Source of the DNA: an uncultured Prosthecobacter sp.
Lineage (GTDB): Bacteria > Verrucomicrobiota > Verrucomicrobiia > Verrucomicrobiales > Verrucomicrobiaceae
Direction: 5' to 3'
Assembly: GCA_937941745.1 (NCBI GenBank)
Contig: CALDGV010000428.1
Span: 1-8,363 of the forward strand
DNA length: 8,363 nt
In this document: in pieces, positions 1-6,658 of the stretch
Position numbering within the stretch: the stretch's first letter is position 1
Layout of the letters: each line of letters starts with the position of its first letter
Made by a program: the position numbers and the translations under genes
Notes under the pieces: generated by a model
What the model saw: the letters and a program-made list of their open reading frames with translations, nothing else
Told to the model about the DNA's origin: nothing
Database searches by the model: none

Positions 1-991
1 CGCCGCGCTCGAGCAGGCGGCGGGCGGCGAGGCATTTGCGGCCGAAGATGTCCATCTCCTCGGCGGCGTTGATCTCGGCGGGCCAGACCTTCACGTCGTC
101 GCGGATGCCATACATTGCCTTGATGGCGGCGGGCTCGCGGGAGCGGTCGAGGGCCTCGGGGGCGGCGAGCTGCATGGAGGCGGCGAGCTCGTAGCTGCGG
201 ATGCGGGCTTCGAGGCGTTCATCGCCGGGGCGGCTGGCGGCGTGCAGGCCGTTGAGCCGGGAGAGCAGGGCGCCGCCCTCCTGCTCGCTGGCGGGGGTGA
301 TGAAGCGGCCGCGCTTGTCGGGGAAGAGGTCGGCGATGGGGGTCTCGCTGCCGGGGTAGATGACGGTGCCCTGGTGCTGGGCGGGGAGGAAGGCGGCGTC
401 CCAGTTCTTGGTTCCGTTGGAGGCGAGGCCGCGGTGGTCGGGCAGGACGACGAAGGCGGGCAGGTTTTCGTTCAGGCTGCCGAGGCCGTAGCTGACCCAG
501 GCGCCGGCGCTGGGGAAGCCGGGCCGGTTGAAGCCGGTGGTCTGGAGCAGGGTGCCCTGGGAGTGCACGCCGGTCTTGCCGACGACGTTGTGCACCCAGG
601 CGATGTCATCGACGACGCTGCCGAGGTCGGCGACGACTTCGCTGAGCATCTTGCCGCTCTGGCCGTAGGGCTGGAAGTCCCAGACGGGCTTCTTCCAGGG
701 GCCGAGGCCGTTTTGGAAGGCCTCCACGGGCTCGCCGAAGTCGCTGGGCTGGCCGTGGCGCTTCACCAGCTCGGGCTTGTAGTCGAAGAGGTCGAGGTGG
801 CTGGCGGCTCCGGCCATGAAGAGCTGGACGACGCGCCGGGCGCGCGGCGGATGATGCAGCCGGGCCTGGGCCTGATCGGCGCTGAACAGGCTGGCGAGGG
901 CGATGCCGCCGAGGCCGCCGCCGCTGTGCCAGAGGAAGTCCCGGCGGCTGAGCGGTGCAGGCGGGGCGGAGCGATGGAAGGGCGAGGTCAT
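1..991 (-). CDS. DUF1501 family secreted protein, N-terminal part (cut by window edge)
   Basis: About 330 codons are present; the C-terminus lies beyond position 1. Seen: a twin-arginine signal (SRRDFL at residues 15-20, then a glycine/alanine-rich hydrophobic stretch to about residue 42, ending AQA), so export through Tat is likely. The mature protein opens with VQLFMAGAASHLDLFDYKPEL-like residues at 55-75, the family signature, with S64, H65, D67 and D70. In relatives the preceding residues are usually GGPSH, so GAASH is a mild variant. Further family-like segments are FPSAGAWVSYGLGS and LPAFVVLPD around residues 150-180. Family knowledge: DUF1501 belongs to the alkaline phosphatase/sulfatase-like superfamily, is commonly paired with PSD1 cytochromes in Planctomycetota and Verrucomicrobiota, and has no firmly assigned reaction. 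The start lies 14 bp after the PSD1 stop, so the two genes are almost certainly cotranscribed. No Shine-Dalgarno sequence is visible in that gap. Family call is secure; function is unknown. Confidence 0.9.
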   Translation of the reverse strand, partial: MTSPFHRSAPPAPLSRRDFLWHSGGGLGGIALASLFSADQAQARLHHPPRARRVVQLFMAGAASHLDLFDYKPELVKRHGQPSDFGEPVEAFQNGLGPWKKPVWDFQPYGQSGKMLSEVVADLGSVVDDIAWVHNVVGKTGVHSQGTLLQTTGFNRPGFPSAGAWVSYGLGSLNENLPAFVVLPDHRGLASNGTKNWDAAFLPAQHQGTVIYPGSETPIADLFPDKRGRFITPASEQEGGALLSRLNGLHAASRPGDERLEARIRSYELAASMQLAAPEALDRSREPAAIKAMYGIRDDVKVWPAEINAAEEMDIFGRKCLAARRLLERG

Positions 992-1005
992 GGCAGGCAA
1001 GGGGT

Positions 1006-3984
1006 TCAATCCACAAAGACAAACTCGTTCAGGTTCAGCACGAGGCGGCAGGCATTGGCGAGGCCGTGCTGCGCGGCATAGCGGGCCAGCTCGGTGCGCT
1101 CCGCGGCGGTGGGATCGCGCTGCAGGGCGATGCGGAAGAGCGGGTCCACACCCTGCCCGGCGGCGACGCGTGCGGCGAAGTGCTGCGCCATGGCCACGCA
1201 GAGCTGGTTGTTGAGCTGGGCCAGCGCCTGCAGCGGCGTTATGGTCTGCGTGCGGCGGTCCACCAGCATGGAGGGATCGGCGCAGTCCAGCACGGTCATC
1301 CAGGGCTGCTGCTGGCTGCGCACGAGGAAGCGGTAGATGGAGCGGCGGTGGATCTTCGGGTCCTCCGGATCCGCGAGGTGATACTGGTAGTGCGGGCTGT
1401 GCTGGGGCTTTTCGATGACGAAGTCCTGGAAGCTCGGCCCGCCCATGGTGAGGTCGAGCTTGCCTGCGGCGGCGAGGATGCTGTCGCGGATGGCCTCGGC
1501 CTCCAGGCGGCGGCGGTTCTGCCGCCAGAGCAGGGTGTTGTCGGCATCGAAGGCGGCAGCACGCTGCCGGGCTTCCTCACCGGGCGTGGAGGTCTGCCGG
1601 TAGGTGGCGCTCATGACGATGAGCTTGTGCAGGGCCTTGAGCGAGCCCTTCGCCTCATCGCGGAACCAGACGGCGAGCCAGTCGAGCAGCTCAGGATGGG
1701 TGGGTGCGGCGCCCATCTTGCCAAAATCGTTCGGCGTCTCGACGATGCCGCGCCCGAAGTGGTAGTGCCAGACGCGGTTGACGATGCTGCGCCAGGTGAG
1801 CGCGTTGTCGGGATGGGTGAGCCACTTTGCCAGCGCCGCGCGGCGGGCGGATTCGCTGCCGGCCTCCTGAAGCTCGAAGGCGAGGCCGAAGCGGCTACCG
1901 AGCGCGCGCATCGCGCCGGGTGCCACCTCATCCAGCGGCTGCTTCACATCGCCACGGCGCAGCAGGTGGATGGGGCGCGGCTTGCCGCCTTCCGCGCCGG
2001 TGCCCTTGAAGGCCCCGCTGCCGGTGTGGATGGCTCCCGCATACACTTTCTGCGGCGTGGGCAGGGCAGGCAGGGCATCGCGCTGCCGGCGCAGGGTGAT
2101 GATCTTCCGCTTCGTGGCCTCATCGGCCTGCGCCAGCATGAGCGCATCGCGTTCGCGGATGAGCTTCTGCTTGTCCTCCGCCGTGCGGCTCACCGGCGCG
2201 GTGCCGTCGGTGAGGTTGGTTTTGCGCCAGCGCGGCGCGGATTCAATGCTGTCGAGGGCGGTCACGGCGCGGCCTGCGGCAAGGTTGGGGCCGCCTTTGC
2301 CGGCATAAACCTCCAGCTCCGCGAGGGCGAAGATGTAGTCGTTCTTGCGCGGTGCGAGCTTGGTGGCCGTGACCCGCACGTAGCGGCCCTTCACGCCATC
2401 GTCCTCCGCCGTGCCAGTCTCGAAGGGCGTGAGCCCCGGATTGGCGAAGTCGTTCATGAAGGTGGCGTCGTGCTTGCGCCAGAGGAGGGACACGCCGGTC
2501 TTGAACGCCGGATCGTCGCTGACCTCGATCTTGAAGCGCACGGGGAAGCCGAAGCCCGCGCCGATCTGGCCAAAGTCATCGTAGCAGGGCTTCAGCACGA
2601 TGCGCTGCACGGGCTGGCTGCGGCCGAGGTCCACCTGCACCCACTTCACCGCCTCCTGCACGGGCGAGATGGCGCTGTGGTAGCCGAAATCAGGCTTGGC
2701 ATTGGGGCTGGCATTCGCCGCCGGGGCGTCGATGCGCTTGCTGAGCGCGGTGTAGGCTTCACCGGCCTTCTTTTTCAAGGGAGCCTCCAGCACCGTGATC
2801 TGGTCGAGGATCTGCTTCCGCTGCTTCTGCAAGGCGGCGAACCGCTGCATGGTGGCGTCGTCGGCAAAGTAGTCCACGTCCGTGCGGTCCACCGCGGCAA
2901 ACACCGCCTGCAGCGCATAGTAGTCCGCCTGCGCGATGGGATCGAACTTGTGGTCGTGGCACTGCGCGCAGTGGACGGTCACGGACTGGAAGGTGTTGAT
3001 GGTGTTGCTGACCATGTCATCGCGGTCCAGGTGGCGGGCGATCTTGCCGTCGATCTTCGTCTCCGGCACCTCGGCGTGGCCGATGTAGTCCCAGGGCCCG
3101 GCGGCGATGAAGCCCAGCGCGGTGATGCCATCCACGGTGCCGGGGAAGAGCACATCGCCCGCGACCTGCTCCTGCACAAAGCGCGCGTAGGGCTTGTCGT
3201 TGTTGAAGGCGCGGATCACGTAGTCGCGGTAGGGCCAGGCGTTCATGCGCGGCTTGTCCTTGTCGTAGCCATGCGTCTCCCCGTAGTGGACGACATCCAG
3301 CCAGTGCCGCGCCCAGCGTTCGCCGTGGCGCGGGCTCGCCAGCAGGCGGTCCACAAGCCGTTCGTAGGCCTTGGGGTCGGTGTCGGCGCAGAACGCCTGC
3401 GCCTCCTCATAGGTCGGCGGCAGGCCGGTGAGGTCATAAGACACCCGGCGGATCAGGCTGAGCCGGTCCGCCTCCGGGGAAGGGGAGAGCCCCTTCTCCT
3501 GCAGCTTGGCGCGGATGAAGGCATCGATCGGGCTGGCGCCCTCCGCCGGCACCGCCGGCTGCTTCAGCGGCTGAAAGCTCCAGTGCGTCGTCGCCTCGGT
3601 CTTGGGTTCCGTCTTGGCCACGGTCGTCTCCGGCCACACCGCGCCCTCGACGATCCACTTTTTCAGGATCGCAATCTGCGCGGCGTTCAGCGGCTGGGCG
3701 TCGCTTTTGCGCGGCGGCATGAAGAGCTCCTTGTTCGAGCCATCCACCAGATGCAGCAGCGAGCCTGCCTCCGGCTTGCCGGGCACGATGGCCACCTGGC
3801 CGCTCTCACCTCCCGCGAGCGCTGCGGCGCGCGAATCCAGCCGGTAGTCACTCTTCTGCTTTTCCGCCCCATGGCAGGAGGTGCAGTGCGCGTCGAAGAT
3901 GGGCTTCACCTCGCGGGTGAAGTCCACCGGCGCCGCCAGTGCGGCGGAGGCAAGACCGAGGAGGGGCAAAGCAAGGACTCTCAT
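1006..3984 (-). CDS. PSD1-family secreted cytochrome: PSCyt1 - DUF1549 - discoidin insert - DUF1553
   Basis: 992 residues. A signal peptide (residues 1-18, ending ALA) exports it. Next comes a PSCyt1 cytochrome-c-like domain at about 20-115 with a heme-binding CTSCH (C34, C37, H38) and a candidate distal ligand M89 in FMPPR. DUF1549 (PSCyt2) spans about 150-365 and carries DLTGLPP (184-190) and a second CxxCH, CAQCH (339-343). A coiled stretch (about 380-415) leads to a discoidin/F5-8C-like module at about 433-597, then another charged coil (600-637). DUF1553 (PSD1) fills about 700-980, with the typical [18 protein letters not shown] and TPNDFGKMG segments. The biochemical reaction of this family is not established; a periplasmic heme-dependent role in polymer breakdown is often assumed. 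The discoidin insert resembles the sensor of the neighbouring kinase. The gene follows the response regulator by 57 bp and precedes DUF1501 by 14 bp. No Shine-Dalgarno is seen, but a dyad shared with the kinase upstream region lies 25-54 bp before the start. Confidence 0.93.
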   Translation of the reverse strand: MRVLALPLLGLASAALAAPVDFTREVKPIFDAHCTSCHGAEKQKSDYRLDSRAAALAGGESGQVAIVPGKPEAGSLLHLVDGSNKELFMPPRKSDAQPLNAAQIAILKKWIVEGAVWPETTVAKTEPKTEATTHWSFQPLKQPAVPAEGASPIDAFIRAKLQEKGLSPSPEADRLSLIRRVSYDLTGLPPTYEEAQAFCADTDPKAYERLVDRLLASPRHGERWARHWLDVVHYGETHGYDKDKPRMNAWPYRDYVIRAFNNDKPYARFVQEQVAGDVLFPGTVDGITALGFIAAGPWDYIGHAEVPETKIDGKIARHLDRDDMVSNTINTFQSVTVHCAQCHDHKFDPIAQADYYALQAVFAAVDRTDVDYFADDATMQRFAALQKQRKQILDQITVLEAPLKKKAGEAYTALSKRIDAPAANASPNAKPDFGYHSAISPVQEAVKWVQVDLGRSQPVQRIVLKPCYDDFGQIGAGFGFPVRFKIEVSDDPAFKTGVSLLWRKHDATFMNDFANPGLTPFETGTAEDDGVKGRYVRVTATKLAPRKNDYIFALAELEVYAGKGGPNLAAGRAVTALDSIESAPRWRKTNLTDGTAPVSRTAEDKQKLIRERDALMLAQADEATKRKIITLRRQRDALPALPTPQKVYAGAIHTGSGAFKGTGAEGGKPRPIHLLRRGDVKQPLDEVAPGAMRALGSRFGLAFELQEAGSESARRAALAKWLTHPDNALTWRSIVNRVWHYHFGRGIVETPNDFGKMGAAPTHPELLDWLAVWFRDEAKGSLKALHKLIVMSATYRQTSTPGEEARQRAAAFDADNTLLWRQNRRRLEAEAIRDSILAAAGKLDLTMGGPSFQDFVIEKPQHSPHYQYHLADPEDPKIHRRSIYRFLVRSQQQPWMTVLDCADPSMLVDRRTQTITPLQALAQLNNQLCVAMAQHFAARVAAGQGVDPLFRIALQRDPTAAERTELARYAAQHGLANACRLVLNLNEFVFVD
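2194..2688 (-). other. Discoidin (F5/8C-like) module inside the PSD1 protein
   Basis: Residues about 433-597 of the PSD1 protein. Visible hallmarks are [49 protein letters not shown], then NLAAG and LTDGT. This is the usual order of a discoidin-like carbohydrate-binding module: a conserved Trp followed by a V-x-V/L-D-L-G strand, and a late R-Y-V-R-V-T-A strand. It sits between DUF1549 and DUF1553, flanked by charged coils. It probably binds a glycan or other extracellular ligand; the ligand is unknown. The boundaries are my estimate. Confidence 0.75.
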
Positions 3985-4008
3985 GACAGGGAAGATGGGT
4001 GAACGCGG

Positions 4009-4038
4009 CGGCTTGTCATGCCACGCGAGCGCGGGACA
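4009..4038 (-). promoter_or_regulatory. Candidate operator/promoter dyad upstream of PSD1 gene
   Basis: Read on the gene strand, this is TGTCCCGCGCTCGCGTG, then GCA, TGACA, A and GCCG. It starts just after the response-regulator stop codon, with the TGTC/GACA arms 30-54 bp upstream of the PSD1 start. The outer arms TGTC and GACA form an inverted repeat. The 17-bp core matches the copy upstream of the kinase gene at 15 of 17 positions, and TGACA plus GCCG also recur with one-base shifts. I infer a response-regulator binding site or a shared promoter element. It could also act as an RNA leader element. Confidence 0.45.
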
Positions 4039-4041
4039 GAT

Positions 4042-4674
4042 TCATACAAGACCTTCCTTCAAAGCCTTGGTCACGGCCCCGGTGCGGGTGTTGACCTCCA
4101 GCTTTTCGTAGATGCGCCGCAGGTAGGTGTCCACGGTGTGAACGCTGAGGGTGAGGCGGCCGGCGATCTCCTTTTTGATCAGGCCGCTGACCATGAGCTG
4201 GAGGATCTCCTTTTCGCGTTCGCTCAGGCCGTAGTCGCTCTGTTTCGGCGCGAGCCTGGAAAACATCTCCAGCACCCGGCGGGCAATGCGCGGGTTCATC
4301 GGTGAGCCTCCATCCAGAGCCTCGCGCACGGCCTGGGTGATCTCCGCCGCGCTGCTGGTCTTCAGCAGGTAGCCCGCCGCCCCGGCGCAGATGGCGGCGA
4401 ACACTTTGTCGTCGTCTTCGAAGACCGTGAGAATGACCACGAGTGTTTTCGGAGCCTTCTCTTTGATGAAACGAATGCCTTCCAGCCCGCTCATGCCGGG
4501 CAGGCCGACATCGAGCAGGATCAGGTCGGGCGCTGTCTCGTGGGCGAGCCTCGCCAGGGCCTTTTCGCAGGAGTCGAAATCCCCGTCGCAGCGCAGCCCG
4601 GCCTCGGCGTTCAGCACCCGCGCAAGCGTGCGGCGGAAGGCGGCATGGTCCTCGATGATCCAGAGCGTGTTCAT
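4042..4674 (-). CDS. NarL/FixJ-type response regulator (REC + LuxR-type HTH)
   Basis: 210 residues. The N-terminal receiver domain (about 3-118) has the acidic pocket E8/D9, phospho-acceptor D55 in LILLDVGLPG, T83 and K105 (YLLK), so all residues needed for phosphorylation are present. A short linker leads to a C-terminal LuxR-type helix-turn-helix at about 148-205. It has LSEREKEILQL at 150-160, the recognition-helix region SVHTVDTYLRRIYEKL at 177-192, and the closing NTRTGAV. It should be a DNA-binding transcriptional activator phosphorylated by the kinase encoded immediately upstream. The start codon overlaps the kinase stop as ATGA (4671-4674), and a GGAGG inside the kinase 3' end (4685-4689) sits 10 nt before the ATG, so translation is probably coupled. 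This is the only clear Shine-Dalgarno in the cluster. Likely targets are its own operon and the PSD1 gene, given the shared dyad upstream of both. Confidence 0.96.
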   Translation of the reverse strand: MNTLWIIEDHAAFRRTLARVLNAEAGLRCDGDFDSCEKALARLAHETAPDLILLDVGLPGMSGLEGIRFIKEKAPKTLVVILTVFEDDDKVFAAICAGAAGYLLKTSSAAEITQAVREALDGGSPMNPRIARRVLEMFSRLAPKQSDYGLSEREKEILQLMVSGLIKKEIAGRLTLSVHTVDTYLRRIYEKLEVNTRTGAVTKALKEGLV

Positions 4675-6587
4675 GACAGGGCGGCCTCCAGGGTGATGCG
4701 CGTGCCCTGACCCGCCGCGCTGCAGATCTGCAAGGTGCCGCCGAGGGTTTCCGCACGGTGGCGCAGGTTGGCGAGGCCGTTGCCAGCGGTCACGGCCTCT
4801 GCATCAAAGCCGCAGCCGTCATCCTCGACTTCGAGATGAAAGCGGTTTGCCTGCCAGCCGATCCTGACCTGCACGGCTGCCGCCCTGGCATGGCGTGCGA
4901 TGTTGTGAACGGCCTCGCGGAACAACAGGAACACCTGGCGGTGAAACTCCAGCGAAGCCGTGGCGCTCTCATCGCCGTCTTGAACCTGCACCTGCCATTC
5001 GACTCCCTTGAGCAGCGCCGCGGCGCTCTGCCGCATGGCTTCGGCAAGGCTGGCGAGCCGTGGTGCATCGCCCTCACGCACGAGCCAGATGATGCCGCGC
5101 ATGGACTCCGCCGCCTCGCCGGCGAGACGGTGGATCTCCTGGAGTGCCTCATCGCCGCTGTTGTCCCGCAGGGCCAGCTCCGACATGAGCCGGATGCTGC
5201 CCAGATGGCTGCCGATCTCATCGTGCAGGTCGCGCGAGATGCGCTGCCGCAGCGCTTCCATCTCGCGCTGCCGCGCCCGCTTCATGCGCCGCAAGAGCAG
5301 TCCTGCAGCCGCGAGACCGCCCAGCCCGACGGCCACCGCCAGCCCGGCCGCGCGTGCTCTTGCGACCTCGCTGGCGCGATCGCTCAAGGCGGACACGCGC
5401 CCGAGTTCAGCAGTCAGCTCCCGCCGTTCCGACAAGGCCGCCAGCCATTCCGCCTCCGGCAGGAGTGCTCCCGCACTGGTGAGGCCGTCCACCAGATGCT
5501 CGGCATGCCATTGCGTGGTCGTCGTCTCGTCCAGGCACGTCACCCGTGCTCCTCGCGCAAGGTTTTCGCGCCCTTGGAAAGCCTGCAGCTCCGCCAGCGC
5601 GAAGACAAAATCTGCGCTGCGTTCCCACAGGCGCGTCGCCGTCACTCGAATCGTCCTGGCCTGCAAACCCGGTGTGGGAATGACCACCGGCGTGTCGCCC
5701 GGATTCGTGAAATCCGTGCCCGTGCTGTCCAGAACGGTCTTTCCATCCGCCTCCACCCGGAAGCGGCGTGGAAAGCCAAAGCCAAAGCGGTCCGGGTAGT
5801 CGCCAGGATGCGCGGGAATGAGGCGGATCTCATCCACCGCGAGTGTTGAACCCAAGTCCACCTCCACCCATTTCTCCGCCTCCGGCACTGGCGATATCGC
5901 GCTGTGCCAGCCGTTTCGGCGCTCGCTGCCCGGCTGCATCGGCAATCCGAGCGCATGCGTGCCATCCACCAGATGCCGCGGCGACCAGGTCGGCAGCGTC
6001 TCCACGGCCTTGGCGGCCTCCACTGGGCAGCCGAGCGCCACATTCCTCCCGCTGCTGAAGACCAGCAGTTCGCCCAAGGCAAACATCGCCCGCGATTCGA
6101 GCCCTGGCTGAAAGGCGAGCTGGGTCGCCGTGAAACGCACGTAGCGGGCCTTCACCCCCTTGGCGGGAACCTGCCAGGGTGCCAGCACGGCAGGGGCATC
6201 CTGCGGCGTGTGATCGAGCAGCGTCATGGACTCAGCAAACAGCGCATCGTTGGAGGCATCCACGCGAAAACGCTTTGGAAATCCATAGGCTTCCGCACCG
6301 CCCAGCAGCGCTGGAACGAAGACGACCGCCTCCAGTTCGCGCTCTGCGCCCAGATCCACCTGCACCCAGCGCACCGACTCCGCCGCCGAGGCAAACCCGC
6401 TGTGAAATCCCGCCCGTTCATGCACCTGTGGCTGCGGCAGGGGCGGCAGCGCTGCCAGCCGGCCCACGATTTCCTGCCGCTGGCTGCCCAGCTCCTGCAG
6501 CTCCGCATTCAACCACGCCCAGCCACCCTCGGCTTGGACAAGCGAGGCCAGGCAGAAACAGAGGATCAGCGCGGCTTTCAACCCCAT
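4671..6587 (-). CDS. Membrane histidine kinase with two periplasmic discoidin-like sensor modules (HisKA_3 / HATPase)
   Basis: 638 residues. A signal peptide (1-19, ending VQA) is followed by a short coil (25-48), two discoidin-like modules (about 60-211 and 226-369), a second coil (380-410), one transmembrane helix (about 413-432) and a short cytoplasmic linker without HAMP. The HisKA_3 dimerisation domain has phospho-acceptor H455 in DLHDEIG. HATPase has the N-box (REAVHN, N562), G1 box DDGCGF (589-594) and G2 box GNGL (602-605). It is thus a NarX/DegS-like (HPK7) kinase with its sensor outside the cytoplasmic membrane, and all catalytic motifs are intact. The partner is the NarL-type regulator that overlaps it by 4 bp. 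The discoidin pair most resembles the insert in the adjacent PSD1 protein, implying that the kinase senses a ligand related to that enzyme's substrate (inference). An AAGGA lies only 2 nt before the ATG, so it is poorly placed as a ribosome site. A dyad shared with the PSD1 upstream region lies about 25-48 bp before the start. Confidence 0.95.
   Translation of the reverse strand: MGLKAALILCFCLASLVQAEGGWAWLNAELQELGSQRQEIVGRLAALPPLPQPQVHERAGFHSGFASAAESVRWVQVDLGAERELEAVVFVPALLGGAEAYGFPKRFRVDASNDALFAESMTLLDHTPQDAPAVLAPWQVPAKGVKARYVRFTATQLAFQPGLESRAMFALGELLVFSSGRNVALGCPVEAAKAVETLPTWSPRHLVDGTHALGLPMQPGSERRNGWHSAISPVPEAEKWVEVDLGSTLAVDEIRLIPAHPGDYPDRFGFGFPRRFRVEADGKTVLDSTGTDFTNPGDTPVVIPTPGLQARTIRVTATRLWERSADFVFALAELQAFQGRENLARGARVTCLDETTTTQWHAEHLVDGLTSAGALLPEAEWLAALSERRELTAELGRVSALSDRASEVARARAAGLAVAVGLGGLAAAGLLLRRMKRARQREMEALRQRISRDLHDEIGSHLGSIRLMSELALRDNSGDEALQEIHRLAGEAAESMRGIIWLVREGDAPRLASLAEAMRQSAAALLKGVEWQVQVQDGDESATASLEFHRQVFLLFREAVHNIARHARAAAVQVRIGWQANRFHLEVEDDGCGFDAEAVTAGNGLANLRHRAETLGGTLQICSAAGQGTRITLEAALS
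5481..5912 (-). repeat. Second discoidin-like module of the kinase sensor
   Basis: Residues about 226-369. Contains WHSAISP, KWVEVDLG, FGFGFPRRFRVEA, RTIRVTATRL, FALAELQAF, NLARG and HLVDGLT. Of the two kinase modules this is the closer to the PSD1 insert: over the first 21 residues I count 17 identities by eye. The tandem copy upstream in the same protein is more divergent. Boundaries are estimated. Confidence 0.75.
5955..6410 (-). repeat. First discoidin-like module of the kinase sensor
   Basis: Residues about 60-211. Contains FHSGF, RWVQVDLG, YGFPKRFRVDASND, RYVRFTATQL, FALGELLVF, NVALG and HLVDGTHALG. The motif order is the same as in the second module, so the pair is a tandem protein-level duplication. 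In ASND and RYVR it resembles the PSD1 insert more than module two does, so the three copies show a mixed pattern. Boundaries are estimated. Confidence 0.72.
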
Positions 6588-6607
6588 GATCCTTCACAAC
6601 GTCCGCC

Positions 6608-6635
6608 CGGCTGTCACTCACGCAATCGCGGGACA
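6608..6635 (-). promoter_or_regulatory. Candidate operator/promoter dyad upstream of kinase gene
   Basis: Read on the gene strand, this is TGTCCCGCGATTGCGTG, then AG, TGACA and GCCG. The inverted arms are TGTCxCxC and GxGxGACA (x marks mismatched positions) about an 8-bp centre. A further GTGACAG (complement of 6642-6648) repeats the GTGACAG at 6611-6617 at a spacing of 31 bp, close to three helical turns. It lies in the 71-bp gap between sulfatase stop and kinase start and matches the PSD1 upstream copy at 15 of 17 core positions. I infer a binding site for the response regulator (autoregulation) or a promoter recognised by a common sigma factor. Confidence 0.45.
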
Positions 6636-6658
6636 CCGGAACTGTCACGGCGGTCGCA

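Noticed and set aside
242..1081. 279-codon plus-strand frame over the DUF1501 gene
   Set aside because: It is a Gly/Ala/Glu/Val-rich shadow. The minus strand gives an uninterrupted DUF1501 sequence with a Tat signal.
955..4002. 1015-codon plus-strand open frame opposite the PSD1 gene
   Set aside because: It is an antisense shadow produced by G/C-ending codons. Its translation is a compositionally biased mix without a recognisable domain, whereas the minus strand encodes a complete PSD1 protein with conserved motifs.
4016..4756. 246-codon minus-strand frame overlapping the response regulator
   Set aside because: It is in a different frame from the response regulator, which has every REC and HTH residue expected. 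The alternative product is arginine/proline-rich without a domain.
6588..6658. Rho-independent terminator after the sulfatase
   Set aside because: The inverted arms in this gap are short (TGTC/GACA) and lack a following T-run. The similarity to the PSD1 upstream region fits an operator or promoter better.
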